Source of the DNA: Streptomyces sp. NBC_01231
GTDB taxonomy: Bacteria; Actinomycetota; Actinomycetes; Streptomycetales; Streptomycetaceae
Assembly: GCA_035999765.1 (NCBI GenBank)
Contig: CP108521.1
Span: 2,480,001 to 2,544,000 of the forward strand
DNA: 64,000 nt
Reading direction: 5' to 3'
Part shown: one piece after another, positions 55,895-64,000 of the stretch
Position numbering within the stretch: the first letter of the stretch is position 1
Layout of the letters: each line of letters begins with the position of its first letter
The notes under the pieces: generated by a model
Database searches by the model: none
The model's input: the letters and a program-made list of their open reading frames with translations, nothing else
Told to the model about the DNA's origin: nothing
Program-made: the position numbers and the translations under genes

Positions 55895-55988
55895 GAACCC
55901 CCCTAGCGTGGGTTCGCCACAGCAGCGAACTGATGCCAGGCTCATGACAGTCCATGATCGAGTCAAGGGTGCCTCAACGACACGCAAA

Positions 55989-56027
55989 CGCCGGTGACGA
56001 TCACCCAAGTGGGCGTCGGCACCGGCG
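55989..56027 (-). terminator. Stem-loop downstream of whiA
   Basis: CGCCGGTG (55989-55996) pairs with CACCGGCG (56020-56027), with inner CGA/TCG and CCC/GGG pairs. It lies 17 nt past the whiA stop codon and marks the end of the uvrC-whiA operon. Confidence 0.65.
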
Positions 56028-56043
56028 TGTTGGACTACGGGAA

Positions 56044-57033
56044 TCAGCCTACGAGGTTGTCGGCCAGGTCCTCGCTGAGGTTGGCCTCCGTCCCCGCGAT
56101 GCCGAGGTCGGAGGCCCGCTTGTCGGCCATCGCCAGCAGTCTGCGGATACGGCCGGCCACGGCGTCCTTGGTCAGCGGCGGGTCGGCGAGCGCGCCCAGT
56201 TCCTCCAGCGAGGCCTGCTTGTGGTCCATGCGCAGCCGTCCGGCGGCGGCGAGGTGCTCAGGGACGTCGTCGGCGAGGATCTCCAACGCGCGCTGCACCC
56301 GGGCACCGGCGGCGACGGCCGCGCGGGCCGACCGACGCAGGTTGGCGTCGTCGAAGTTGGCGAGACGGTTCGCCGTGGCCCGCACCTCGCGGCGCATCCG
56401 GCGCTCCTCCCAGGCCAGCACCGACTCATGGGCGCCGAGGCGGGTGAGCAGGGCACCGATCGCGTCGCCGTCCCGGACCACCACCCGGTCCACGCCGCGC
56501 ACCTCGCGGGCCTTGGCGGCGATCGACAGCCGGCGGGCGGCGCCGACCAGGGCGAGCGCGGCCTCCGGGCCCGGGCAGGTCACCTCCAGGGAGGAGGAGC
56601 GGCCCGGCTCGGTGAGCGAGCCGTGCGCCAGGAAGGCGCCACGCCAGGCCGCCTCCGCGTCGCAGGTGGCCCCCGAGACCACCTGCGGGGGCAGCCCCCG
56701 GATCGGACGGCCCCGGCCGTCGACCAAGCCGGTCTGCCGGGCCAGCTGGTCACCGCCGGCGACAACCCGAACGACGTAACGCGAGCCCCGGCGCAGTCCG
56801 CCGGGCGCCATCACGATCAGCTCGGAGCTGTGGCCGAAGATCTCGAGAATGTCCCGCTTGAGACGGCGGGCCGCCATAGCGGTGTCCAGCTCCGCCTCGA
56901 TCACGATGCGCCCACTCACCAGGTGGAGGCCGCCGGCGAACCGCAGAAGGGCGGAGACCTCCGCCTTCCTGCAGCAGGTCCGGGTGACGGGGAGCCGGGA
57001 GATCTCATCCTTCACCGCTGCCGTCATCGCCAT
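56044..57033 (-). CDS. whiA: Sporulation regulator WhiA
   Basis: 329 residues. The N-terminal half is the LAGLIDADG homing-endonuclease-like fold ([47 protein letters not shown]) that has lost the catalytic residues, and the C-terminal half is the DNA-binding region ([62 protein letters not shown]). WhiA acts with WhiB to start sporulation septation in aerial hyphae. GAAGGA precedes ATG 57033, which lies inside the yvcK 3' end (10-nt overlap). Confidence 0.97.
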   Translation of the reverse strand: MAMTAAVKDEISRLPVTRTCCRKAEVSALLRFAGGLHLVSGRIVIEAELDTAMAARRLKRDILEIFGHSSELIVMAPGGLRRGSRYVVRVVAGGDQLARQTGLVDGRGRPIRGLPPQVVSGATCDAEAAWRGAFLAHGSLTEPGRSSSLEVTCPGPEAALALVGAARRLSIAAKAREVRGVDRVVVRDGDAIGALLTRLGAHESVLAWEERRMRREVRATANRLANFDDANLRRSARAAVAAGARVQRALEILADDVPEHLAAAGRLRMDHKQASLEELGALADPPLTKDAVAGRIRRLLAMADKRASDLGIAGTEANLSEDLADNLVG

Positions 57034-58091
57034 GGGCCGATCCTTCCATGCATCCGAAAAATACGGTCGTACGCGGCGGCCAGGAGCTCCGGGTCGTGCC
57101 GTGGAGTTCCGTCCGGCCGAGCCACCGGGGCCAGCTCGACCGCGGCACCGAACCGCTCGGCGGCCTCGATGAGCACATCGCGGTCGGGCACGGCGGCCTC
57201 GTCGGCCAGCACCACGTCCAGGGCGAGTTTAGGGGCGTGTCGGCCCAAAACCTCCAAATGACGCTGCGGGGAGAAGCCGTCGGTTTCTCCCGGTTGCGGG
57301 GCGAGGTTCAGGGAGAGCACCCGGCGCGCCTTCGTCTGGGTGAGCGCGTCGAGGAGCTCCGGCACGAGCAGGTGCGGGATGACCGAGGAGAACCAGGAGC
57401 CGGGGCCGAGGACCACCCAGTCCGCGTCGAGGACGGCCGCCACCGCCTCCGGCACCGCGGGCGGGTCGTTCGGCACCAGATGCACGGACTGCACCTCGCC
57501 GGGCGTGAGAGCGACGGTCGCCTGCCCCCGGACGGTGTCGATGTCCTCGGGTCGGTCCGGGTCGTGGCCCTTGACCAGGGCCTGGAGCTCCAGTGGCACG
57601 GCGGACATGGGCAGCACGCGGCCGTGCGCGCCCAGCAGCTTGCCGACCAGGTCGAGGGCCTGGACGTGGTCGCCGAGCTGTTCCCACAGGGCCACGATCA
57701 GCAGGTTGCCGACCGCGTGTTCGTGCAGGTCGCCCTGGGACTGGAAGCGGTGCTGGATGACCCGGGCCCAGGTCTGGCCCCAGTCGTCGTCGCCGCACAG
57801 CGCGGCCAGGGCCTTGCGCAGGTCGCCGGGCGGGAGCACGCCCAGCTCGTCGCGCAGGCGCCCGCTGGAGCCGCCGTCGTCGGCCACCGTGACTACGGCG
57901 GTGAGGTCGCCGGTGATCCGGCGCAGCGCGGCGAGCGAGGCGGACAGGCCCATGCCACCGCCGAGGGCGACCACCTTGGGCTGGGCACCGCGGCGGCGCG
58001 GTTTGGCACCCCGTGCCTCGACGGGCCTGCTCGCGCGCCCCTCGGGGACGGCCCGGCGCAGCCGGCTCGGCCGCGGACTACGTTCCGTCAT
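57024..58091 (-). CDS. yvcK: YvcK/CuvA-family gluconeogenesis/cell-envelope factor
   Basis: 355 residues. After a basic 35-residue leader ([18 protein letters not shown]...) the Rossmann-type core begins [17 protein letters not shown], with [23 protein letters not shown] and [17 protein letters not shown]. The fold is that of CofD/YvcK; the Bacillus protein supports growth on gluconeogenic carbon and binds UDP-GlcNAc in related bacteria. Overlaps rapZ by 4 nt upstream and whiA downstream. The cluster order uvrC-rapZ-yvcK-whiA is widely conserved in Gram-positives. Confidence 0.95.
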   Translation of the reverse strand: MTERSPRPSRLRRAVPEGRASRPVEARGAKPRRRGAQPKVVALGGGMGLSASLAALRRITGDLTAVVTVADDGGSSGRLRDELGVLPPGDLRKALAALCGDDDWGQTWARVIQHRFQSQGDLHEHAVGNLLIVALWEQLGDHVQALDLVGKLLGAHGRVLPMSAVPLELQALVKGHDPDRPEDIDTVRGQATVALTPGEVQSVHLVPNDPPAVPEAVAAVLDADWVVLGPGSWFSSVIPHLLVPELLDALTQTKARRVLSLNLAPQPGETDGFSPQRHLEVLGRHAPKLALDVVLADEAAVPDRDVLIEAAERFGAAVELAPVARPDGTPRHDPELLAAAYDRIFRMHGRIGPWR

Positions 58092-59146
58092 TCCCGTCCC
58101 ATGTCCCGGTGCACGACCACCGTCTCCACACCCTCGGCCACGAGCCGCGCGGCGAGCTTCTCCGACGTGGCGACCGAGCGGTGCTTGCCGCCTGTGCAGC
58201 CGATGGCGATCGTCACGTACCGCTTGCCCTCACGGCGGTAGCCGGCCGCGATGAGCCTCAGCAGCTCGGCGTACCGGTCGAGGAACTCCTTCGCGCCGGG
58301 CTGGTTGAAGACGTACGCGGAGACCTCCTCGTTGAGGCCGCTGAAGGGGCGCAGCTCCGGGACCCAGTGCGGGTTGGGCAGGAAGCGCATGTCCGCGACC
58401 AGGTCGGCGTCGACCGGGAGGCCGTACTTGAAGCCGAAGGACATGACGGTGGCCCGCAGCTCGGGCTCCTCCTCTCCGGCGAACTGGGCGTCCATCTTGG
58501 CGCGCAGCTCGTGCACGTTGAGGCTGGAGGTGTCGATGACCAGGTCGGCGTCGCCGCGCAGCTCGCGCAGCAGTTCACGCTCGGCGGCGATGCCGTCGAC
58601 GATCCGGCCGTCGCCCTGGAGGGGGTGCGGGCGGCGCACCGACTCGAAGCGGCGTACCAGGGCGTCGTCGGAGGACTCCAGGAAGACGATCCGCCGGGTG
58701 ACCTGCCTGCCGTCCAGGTCGGCGAGGGACTCGCGGAGGTTGTCGAAGAAGCGGCGTCCGCGGACGTCGACGACGACCGCGATCCGTGCCACGTTGCCCT
58801 GCGAGCGGGCGCCGAGCTCCACCATGGTGGGGATCAGCGCGGGCGGCAGGTTGTCGACGACGAACCAGCCGAGGTCCTCCAGACACTTGGCCGCTGTCGA
58901 GCGGCCGGCCCCGGACATGCCGGAGATGATCACCAGCTCGGGGTTGGCCGCCTCGGGGACCCCGGGTGTTTCGTTGGCCGTACTCACTTGTGCTCCGTCT
59001 TCGTGGCGCTCTTCGTCCTGTGCGTCTTGCTGTGCGTTCTGCGGGGCGTCCTGCGTCGGGTCCCGCTGTGCGGGATCATCGCCCGTTTCCTTGTGCGTGC
59101 GATCTCGTCGCTCTGTGGCCTGAGCCTGCTCTTCGTGCTCCGTCAT
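58088..59146 (-). CDS. rapZ: RNase adapter protein RapZ (P-loop nucleotide-binding)
   Basis: 352 residues. A low-complexity acidic leader of about 60 residues precedes the P-loop [32 protein letters not shown] (Walker [10 protein letters not shown]). The C-terminal domain has [34 protein letters not shown], and the CTGGKHRSV motif near the end. In E. coli RapZ controls GlmS by guiding RNase E; in Gram-positives its partner RNA is unknown. Start codon overlaps uvrC by 4 nt; AGGAG is immediately upstream. Confidence 0.94.
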   Translation of the reverse strand: MTEHEEQAQATERRDRTHKETGDDPAQRDPTQDAPQNAQQDAQDEERHEDGAQVSTANETPGVPEAANPELVIISGMSGAGRSTAAKCLEDLGWFVVDNLPPALIPTMVELGARSQGNVARIAVVVDVRGRRFFDNLRESLADLDGRQVTRRIVFLESSDDALVRRFESVRRPHPLQGDGRIVDGIAAERELLRELRGDADLVIDTSSLNVHELRAKMDAQFAGEEEPELRATVMSFGFKYGLPVDADLVADMRFLPNPHWVPELRPFSGLNEEVSAYVFNQPGAKEFLDRYAELLRLIAAGYRREGKRYVTIAIGCTGGKHRSVATSEKLAARLVAEGVETVVVHRDMGRE

Positions 59147-61212
59147 GTCTCCTGCCCCCGTCGTTCGTCCGGGGCGCCCGCGGACACGGGCTCCCCAGGG
59201 GCATCCGGCGTCGTCTCGGGTGCCCCGTCCTCGTCGTCTTCCATGATCTCGCCGGTCGCCGTGTTGACGGCGGGTGCGGCCGGGGACGCCCGGACGAAGG
59301 CCGCGGCGATGCTCTCGGCCGTTTTGCGGCCTATGCCGGGTACCTCGCAGATCTGGTCGATTGTCGCGGACCGCAACCTCTTCACCGAGCCGAAATGCTT
59401 GATCAGCGCCTGCTTGCGAGTGTCGCCGAGGCCCGGTACGTCGTCCAGTGGGCTCGACCTGAAGCGCTTGGCGCGCTTGGTGCGCTGATAGGTGATCGCG
59501 AAGCGGTGGGCCTCGTCCCGGACCCGCTGAAGCAGATAGAGGCCCTCGCTGGTGCGGGGAAGGACCACCGGGTCGCCCTCGTCGGGCAGCCAGACCTCCT
59601 CCAGACGCTTGGCGAGGCCGCACACGGCGATGTCGTCGATACCGAGTTCGTCGAGGGCCTTCTTGGCGGCGGCCACCTGGGGCTGTCCGCCGTCGACGAC
59701 GACCAGCTGGGGCGGGTAGGCGAAGCGCTTCGGGCGGCCGTCCTCCTCGGTGAGGCCGTTGCCCGGGCCGTCCGCGTCGGGGTTCTCGTCGTCGGCCCAC
59801 TCCCCCGTCCGCTCCTTCTCGGCGAGGTAGCGCCGGAAGCGGCGGGTGATCACCTCGTGCATGGAGCGGACGTCGTCCTGGCCCTCGAAGCCCTTGATCT
59901 GGAAGCGGCGGTACTCGCTCTTGCGCTGAAGGCCGTCCTCGAAGACGACCATGGAGGCCACCACGTCGTCGCCCTGGAGGTGCGAGATGTCGTAGCACTC
60001 GATCCTCAGCGGTGCGCTGTCGAGGTCGAGGGCCTCGGCGATCTCCTCCAGGGCACGCGAGCGCGTGGTCAGGTCGGAGGCGCGCTTGGTCTTGTGCAGG
60101 CCGAGTGCCTGATGGGCGTTGCGCTGCACGGTCTCCATCAGGGCCTTCTTGTCGCCGCGCTGTGGGATGCGCAGGGACACACCGGAACCGCGGCGCTCGG
60201 TGAGCCATTCCTGGACGGGCTCCACCGGGTCGGGCAGGGCCGGGACGAGGACCTCCCTGGGGACCGCGTCTCCCTTCTCCTCGCCGTAGAGCTGCTGCAG
60301 AGCGTGTTCGACGAGGGCCCCGGTGGTGACCTCCTCGACCTTGTCGGTGACCCAGCCGCGCTGGCCGCGCACCCTTCCGCCGCGTACGTGGAAGATCTGC
60401 ACGGCCGCTTCCAACTCGTCCTCGGCGACCGCGATCAGGTCGGCGTCGGTCGCGTCGGCGAGTACGACCGCGCTCTTCTCCATGGCCTTCTTCAGGGCCT
60501 CGATGTCGTCGCGCAGACGGCCCGCCCGCTCGTACTCCAGGTCCTCGGCAGCCTCCGTCATCTGCTTCTCCAGGCGGCGCAGATACGTGCCCGTGCGTCC
60601 GGCCATGAAGTCGCAGAACTCCTCGGCGAGCTCCCGGTGTTCCTCGGCGGATACGCGGTCCACACAGGGCGCGGAGCACTTCCCGATGTAGCCGAGCAGA
60701 CAGGGGCGGCCGGTGCGGGCGGCGTTCTTGAAGACGCCGGCCGAGCAGGTGCGGACGGGGAAGACCCGCAGCAGGAGGTCCACGGTGTCGCGGATCGCCC
60801 AGGCGTGCCCGTACGGCCCGAAGTAGCGCACGCCCTTCTTCTTGTGACCGCGCATCACCTGTACCCGCGGGAACTCCTCGTTCATCGTCACCGCGAGGTA
60901 CGGGTAGCTCTTGTCGTCGCGGTACTTGACGTTGAACCGGGGGTCGTACTCCTTGATCCAGGAGTACTCCAGCTGCAGCGCCTCGACTTCCGTGGACACC
61001 ACCGTCCACTCCACGGACGCGGCCGTGGTGACCATGGTGCGGGTGCGGGGGTGCAGGCCCGCCAGGTCCTGGAAGTAGTTCGCCAGGCGCTGGCGCAGGC
61101 TCTTCGCCTTTCCGACGTAGATCACCCGGCGGTGCTCGTCACGGAACCTGTACACCCCGGGAGAGTCGGGGATCTGTCCCGGCTTGGGGCGGTAGCTGGA
61201 GGGGTCGGCCAT
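59143..61212 (-). CDS. uvrC: Excinuclease ABC subunit UvrC
   Basis: 689 residues. The N-terminal GIY-YIG nuclease ([24 protein letters not shown]) makes the 3' incision; a UVR motif ([22 protein letters not shown]) mediates UvrB binding; a central RNase H-like domain ([23 protein letters not shown]) performs the 5' incision; two helix-hairpin-helix motifs end the core ([24 protein letters not shown] and [19 protein letters not shown]). The last 45 residues are an acidic low-complexity tail. The transcript is probably leaderless. It heads the uvrC-rapZ-yvcK-whiA operon. Confidence 0.97.
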   Translation of the reverse strand: MADPSSYRPKPGQIPDSPGVYRFRDEHRRVIYVGKAKSLRQRLANYFQDLAGLHPRTRTMVTTAASVEWTVVSTEVEALQLEYSWIKEYDPRFNVKYRDDKSYPYLAVTMNEEFPRVQVMRGHKKKGVRYFGPYGHAWAIRDTVDLLLRVFPVRTCSAGVFKNAARTGRPCLLGYIGKCSAPCVDRVSAEEHRELAEEFCDFMAGRTGTYLRRLEKQMTEAAEDLEYERAGRLRDDIEALKKAMEKSAVVLADATDADLIAVAEDELEAAVQIFHVRGGRVRGQRGWVTDKVEEVTTGALVEHALQQLYGEEKGDAVPREVLVPALPDPVEPVQEWLTERRGSGVSLRIPQRGDKKALMETVQRNAHQALGLHKTKRASDLTTRSRALEEIAEALDLDSAPLRIECYDISHLQGDDVVASMVVFEDGLQRKSEYRRFQIKGFEGQDDVRSMHEVITRRFRRYLAEKERTGEWADDENPDADGPGNGLTEEDGRPKRFAYPPQLVVVDGGQPQVAAAKKALDELGIDDIAVCGLAKRLEEVWLPDEGDPVVLPRTSEGLYLLQRVRDEAHRFAITYQRTKRAKRFRSSPLDDVPGLGDTRKQALIKHFGSVKRLRSATIDQICEVPGIGRKTAESIAAAFVRASPAAPAVNTATGEIMEDDEDGAPETTPDAPGEPVSAGAPDERRGQET

Positions 61213-61219
61213 GTCTCAC

Positions 61220-61225
61220 ACCCTA
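61220..61225 (-). promoter_or_regulatory. -10 element for a leaderless uvrC transcript
   Basis: TAGGGT on the minus strand (61225-61220) lies 7 nt before the uvrC ATG, with no Shine-Dalgarno site, so transcription probably starts at the A of the start codon. Confidence 0.5.
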
Positions 61226-61407
61226 CTGGCGAGGACCGACAGCGCGGCGATCCTGTGGACAACGCCGGGCCCGCCGGAACGACCGCGATGGCGGGGACCG
61301 GAACCACCGACTTGAGACCGGCGCGAGGGAGAGTCGAGTCTCTGCGGATACAAAGGGGGGCGGCCGCTCCGGACGGGGCGCCGGTCATCGGTCGAAGGGC
61401 TGCGGAC

Positions 61408-61596
61408 ATGCGGCGGACACGGATCGAGAAGCGAAGGCGGCCGGGCCGTCCCGGCCGCGCCACGGACGACCGGACCACAGACGACCGGACCACGGACGGC
61501 ATGTACTCGCTGCGCGATCTGCTCGACCCGCGCGACCCCGACATCGTGCGCGCCAAGCGCGCCTCGCGGGCACAAGGCGGTGGACCCCGCTCCTAA
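61408..61596 (+). CDS. Small basic protein, possible
   Basis: 62 residues with ATG at 61408 preceded by AAGGG 8 nt upstream. The N-terminus is Arg-rich (MRRTRIEKRRRPGRPGR), followed by a tandem DDRTT repeat and a structured-looking end (MYSLRDLLDPRDPDIVRAK). No known domain. It could be a genuine small gene or a chance frame; its coding bias at third positions is only moderate. Confidence 0.4.
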   Translation: MRRTRIEKRRRPGRPGRATDDRTTDDRTTDGMYSLRDLLDPRDPDIVRAKRASRAQGGGPRS

Positions 61597-62011
61597 AGCG
61601 GCGGACTCCCCCTAGAACCGGACGGATGCCTTCCCGTCCAAACCCGACCGCCCGGAGCGTGCGCGCCGTCACCGAGCCCAGGCTCCCCCTCCTGGACCAC
61701 TCCCGCCGCGTACGCCCCGGGCGGTCACATGTCCGCTCCGGACCCGCGCACCGGCAGCCGTACGGTCAGCGGTGTGCCCGCGATCAGGGAAGTGCCGGCC
61801 CTCGACGAGTGAGCATGAACTCGGCCAGGAGCCGTGGCTGTTGGGCATCAGGTGTTGTCGGGACTTGGTCAACACGCTTCAATGCGGGGGAACTCGGGGC
61901 CCTGAACGACGGCGTACGGATGTGAAGACCCCCGACGCCGGCTCAGTGGCCCCGGCACCTCCCTCGAACGGTCTGACCAGCCGTTGTGCCCCTTCACAGA
62001 AAGGCCCCTGC
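61597..62011. other. Intergenic region upstream of the HTH gene
   Basis: A 415-nt stretch with no supported gene. AAAGG at 62000-62004 is the ribosome site for the gene at 62012. I see no strong hairpin or clear promoter pair here. Confidence 0.4.
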
Positions 62012-62968
62012 ATGCCGCACGCCACACAGCACGGGGACGTCGCCACCTTCGCCACCGCGGAACTGGACTCGGCCCTGCGTGGCGGTCCCTTCCACGTAGC
62101 GCTGCGCGCCGCGATCGCCGCCCGCGGACTGCCGCTGCAGCGTGTGCAGCACCATCTGTCACGTCACGGGGTCAAGGTCGGAGTCACCAGCCTGAGTTAC
62201 TGGCAGCAGGGCGCCCGACGCCCCCAGCGCCCGGAGTCGCTGCGGGCGGTCCGCGCGCTGGAGGAGATCCTCCAGTTGCCGGAGGAGTCACTGATACGGC
62301 TGCTCGCTCGCGCCGACGAGGAGCCCGGGGCACAGCGGACCGCGGCACGCTCGTACCGTTCCCTCGTGGCGGCATCGGACGTGCTCGAACAGTTGCTGGC
62401 CGAACTGGGATCGCCGCTCGACGGCGGCCTGCACGCCCTCGGCCACCATGAAAGGGTACGGATCGGGGCGCGCCGCGAGTTGGCCGGGCGCGAGTCCCAC
62501 CACATCGTGCGCGCTCACCGGGACGGCGTCGACCGTTTCATGGCCGTCCACCACGGCGACCCGGGGTGCGCGCCGGAGCGCACGGCCATCCATGCCCTGG
62601 AGAACTGCCGTACCGGACGCGTCCGTTCGCACACCGACACCGGTGTGCTGGTGGCCGAGTTGCTCTTCGACACCCGGCTGCGGGCCGGCGACACGTACCT
62701 GTTCCGCTATTGCGTCGAGGACGGCACGGCGGGCGTGTCGCGCGAGTACGTCCGCGGATTCGGAGCCGCGGGCGGCCAGTACGCGCTCCAGGTCCGGTTC
62801 GACGCGGACGCCCTGCCGGTGCGCTGCCACCGGTTCACCCAGCACTCGGCGGCGGCGCCTCGCAGCGGCCGCCAGGAACTGGCCCTCACCGGGCAGCACC
62901 ACTCGGTGCACCTGGTCGAGCCGCGGGTGCGGTCGGGGATCGTGGGGATCGCCTGGGACTGGGAGTGA
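62012..62968 (+). CDS. Helix-turn-helix (XRE-like) regulatory protein
   Basis: 318 residues; ATG at 62012 with AAAGG 7 nt upstream. Residues about 22-90 form an XRE-type helix-turn-helix: FHVALRAAIAARGLPLQRVQHHLSRHG, VGVTSLSYWQQGARRPQRPESLRAVRALEEIL. The remainder is a beta-rich domain (RIGARRELAGRESHHIVRAHRDGVDRFMAVH, ELLFDTRLRAGDTYLFRYCVEDG, EYVRGFGAAGGQYALQVRFDAD) without recognised catalytic motif. The DNA targets are unknown. It reads toward the LacI-family gene, with the 38-bp palindrome lying between. Confidence 0.8.
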   Translation: MPHATQHGDVATFATAELDSALRGGPFHVALRAAIAARGLPLQRVQHHLSRHGVKVGVTSLSYWQQGARRPQRPESLRAVRALEEILQLPEESLIRLLARADEEPGAQRTAARSYRSLVAASDVLEQLLAELGSPLDGGLHALGHHERVRIGARRELAGRESHHIVRAHRDGVDRFMAVHHGDPGCAPERTAIHALENCRTGRVRSHTDTGVLVAELLFDTRLRAGDTYLFRYCVEDGTAGVSREYVRGFGAAGGQYALQVRFDADALPVRCHRFTQHSAAAPRSGRQELALTGQHHSVHLVEPRVRSGIVGIAWDWE

Positions 62969-62992
62969 GCGTTCCCGCCGCGGTAGGGAAGA

Positions 62993-63030
62993 GGCCGACG
63001 TAAACGCTTGCGCAAGCGTTTACGTCGGCC
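62993..63030. promoter_or_regulatory. Perfect 38-bp palindrome, probable LacI-family operator
   Basis: The 38 bp are fully self-complementary, two 19-bp halves meeting at 63011/63012. The inner AAACGCTTGCGCAAGCGTTT has the central CG-step and the A-rich flanks usual for LacI/GalR operators. It may also act as a terminator for the upstream gene. Confidence 0.8.
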
Positions 63031-63047
63031 GCGGAATGAGATACGTT
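63019..63047 (+). promoter_or_regulatory. Promoter of the LacI-family gene
   Basis: TTTACG (63019-63024) and TACGTT (63042-63047) with a 17-bp spacer. The -35 is inside the right arm of the palindrome, so occupancy of the palindrome would block RNA polymerase. Confidence 0.6.
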
Positions 63048-63098
63048 CCCGATGGCCGAAAGCCCGAAGGCCCGCACGGCCCGATGGAGGGGGACCTC

Positions 63099-64000
63099 AT
63101 GCCGACCATGGCCGACGTCGCACGCAGCGCCGGCGTGTCCGTGGCGACCGTCTCGCACGTGCTCAACGAGACACGACCGGTGCTCCCCCACACCCGCCAG
63201 GCCGTGCTGGACGCCATCGACGAGCTCGGTTACACGCCGAACACGCTCGCCCGCTCCCTGGTGACCTCGCGCACCCGGTCCATCGGGCTCGCGGTGTCGG
63301 CGATCAGCAACCCGCACTTCACGGACATCCTGCAAGGCGTCGAGACCGGTGCCCTGGAGCACGGCTACAGCCTGTTTCTCGCCGATCCGCACGACGATCC
63401 CGTACACGAGCGCAAGGTCGTCCAGCTCCTGCACGAGCGGCGGGTGGACGGCATGATCGTCGCGCCTTCCGCGGACCCCCGCGAGCTCGTCTCCTACCTG
63501 CGGCGTCACGACGTGCCGACCGTGTTCCTGGACCGAGTCGTCGACTCCCCCGGAGACGAGTCCCCGCGCTTCGACCAGGTCTGCGCCGACAGCGCCGCAC
63601 CGACGGCCGACCTGGTCGCCCACCTCGCCGGGCTCGGCCATCGGCGGATCGCCCTGGTCGCGGGTCGGCCCGGGCTGAGCACGACCCGTGAGCGGATCCA
63701 CGGGTACCGGTACGGCCTCGCCGCCGCCGGGTTCCCCTACGACGAACGCCTGGTCGTGCACGGCGACTCCGAGTCGGCCGGAGGGCAACGGGCCACCGCC
63801 TCGCTGCTGTCCCTCGCCGTGCCGCCCACCGCACTCGTCACCGCCAACAACGTGATGACCCTGGGCGCCCTGCGGGCACTGAGCGAGCGGGGCCTGTCCG
63901 TACCCGACGACATGGCGCTGTGCTGCTTCGACGACTTCGACTGGGCCGACCTGTTCACTCCCCGGCTCACCGCGGTCGCCCAGCCCGGCAAGGAGATCGG
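63099..64000 (+). CDS. LacI-family transcriptional regulator, N-terminal 300 residues
   Basis: The reading frame runs off the right edge. ATG 63099 has GGAGGGGG 5 nt upstream. The N-terminal helix-turn-helix is MPTMADVARSAGVSVATVSHVL with hinge helix SLVTSRTRSIGLAVSAISNPHF, and the periplasmic-binding-protein-like ligand domain follows (VVQLLHERRVDGMIVAPSADPRE, VPTVFLDRVVDSP, GHRRIALVAGRPGLSTTRERIHGYRYGL, ALCCFDDFDWADLFTPRLTAVAQPGKEI). Likely senses a sugar and represses its own promoter through the adjacent palindrome. The target operon is outside this window. Confidence 0.93.
   Translation, partial: MPTMADVARSAGVSVATVSHVLNETRPVLPHTRQAVLDAIDELGYTPNTLARSLVTSRTRSIGLAVSAISNPHFTDILQGVETGALEHGYSLFLADPHDDPVHERKVVQLLHERRVDGMIVAPSADPRELVSYLRRHDVPTVFLDRVVDSPGDESPRFDQVCADSAAPTADLVAHLAGLGHRRIALVAGRPGLSTTRERIHGYRYGLAAAGFPYDERLVVHGDSESAGGQRATASLLSLAVPPTALVTANNVMTLGALRALSERGLSVPDDMALCCFDDFDWADLFTPRLTAVAQPGKEI

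Noticed and set aside
58088..61009. A 973-residue minus-strand frame reading through rapZ into uvrC
   Set aside because: Only the last 352 codons, from ATG 59146, are rapZ; the rest is out of frame with the obvious uvrC.

Overview
The window comes from a Streptomyces chromosome. The evidence is high-GC coding sequence with strong third-position G/C bias, GTG and TTG starts with purine-rich Shine-Dalgarno sites, long GC-rich hairpins between convergent genes, and a gene order I recognise from memory as the S. coelicolor region around SCO1905-SCO1956 (suf operon, pentose phosphate operon, gap-pgk-tpiA, uvrC-rapZ-yvcK-whiA). I found no rRNA, tRNA, CRISPR array, transposase or prophage module.

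Region by region. 1-14.8 kb is a mixed block: a partial hypothetical gene, a secreted endonuclease, an ArsR/SRPBCC pair, an ABM-domain gene behind a SoxR-box-like site, a membrane-stress-type pair (DUF3618 and holin-X), a dapA paralogue, a SigE-family ECF sigma factor coupled to an anchored beta-propeller protein, dapD, an MFS exporter divergent from an HxlR-redoxin fusion regulator, a TetR/SMR pair and an AbfB-domain protein. 14.8-21.5 kb is the complete sufR-sufB-sufD-Rieske-sufC-sufS-sufU-sufT operon on the minus strand, with a SufR-type operator over the sufR start codon. 21.6-27.9 kb holds an AAC(3)-family acetyltransferase, a two-gene ABC exporter, ctaA, an amidohydrolase, a small conserved protein and ctaB. 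28.2-35.0 kb is the plus-strand operon tkt-tal-zwf-opcA-pgl (oxidative and non-oxidative pentose phosphate pathway).

35.0-45.5 kb looks like an accessory carbohydrate and exporter module placed between pgl and pgi. On the minus strand it has a solute-binding protein, a GH13 alpha-glucosidase, a second (lipoprotein) binding protein and two permeases, with no ATPase. Divergent from these is padR plus a MacB-type ATPase and an FtsX-type permease. An identical 13-bp palindromic core lies before the GH13 gene and in the intergenic region shared by the binding protein and padR, which suggests one small regulon.

45.5-52.7 kb returns to core metabolism: pgi, an MFS exporter, an RbpA-family protein, secG, tpiA, pgk and gap, all minus strand. 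52.9-61.2 kb carries a secreted M14 carboxypeptidase and the developmental/repair cluster uvrC-rapZ-yvcK-whiA. The last 3 kb has a small basic protein, an HTH protein and the start of a LacI-family regulator preceded by a perfect 38-bp palindrome that overlaps its -35 element.

Most minus-strand genes are translationally coupled by 1-4 nt overlaps (suf, pentose phosphate, sugar permeases, uvrC-whiA). Regulatory sites proposed here were read by eye and are predictions.
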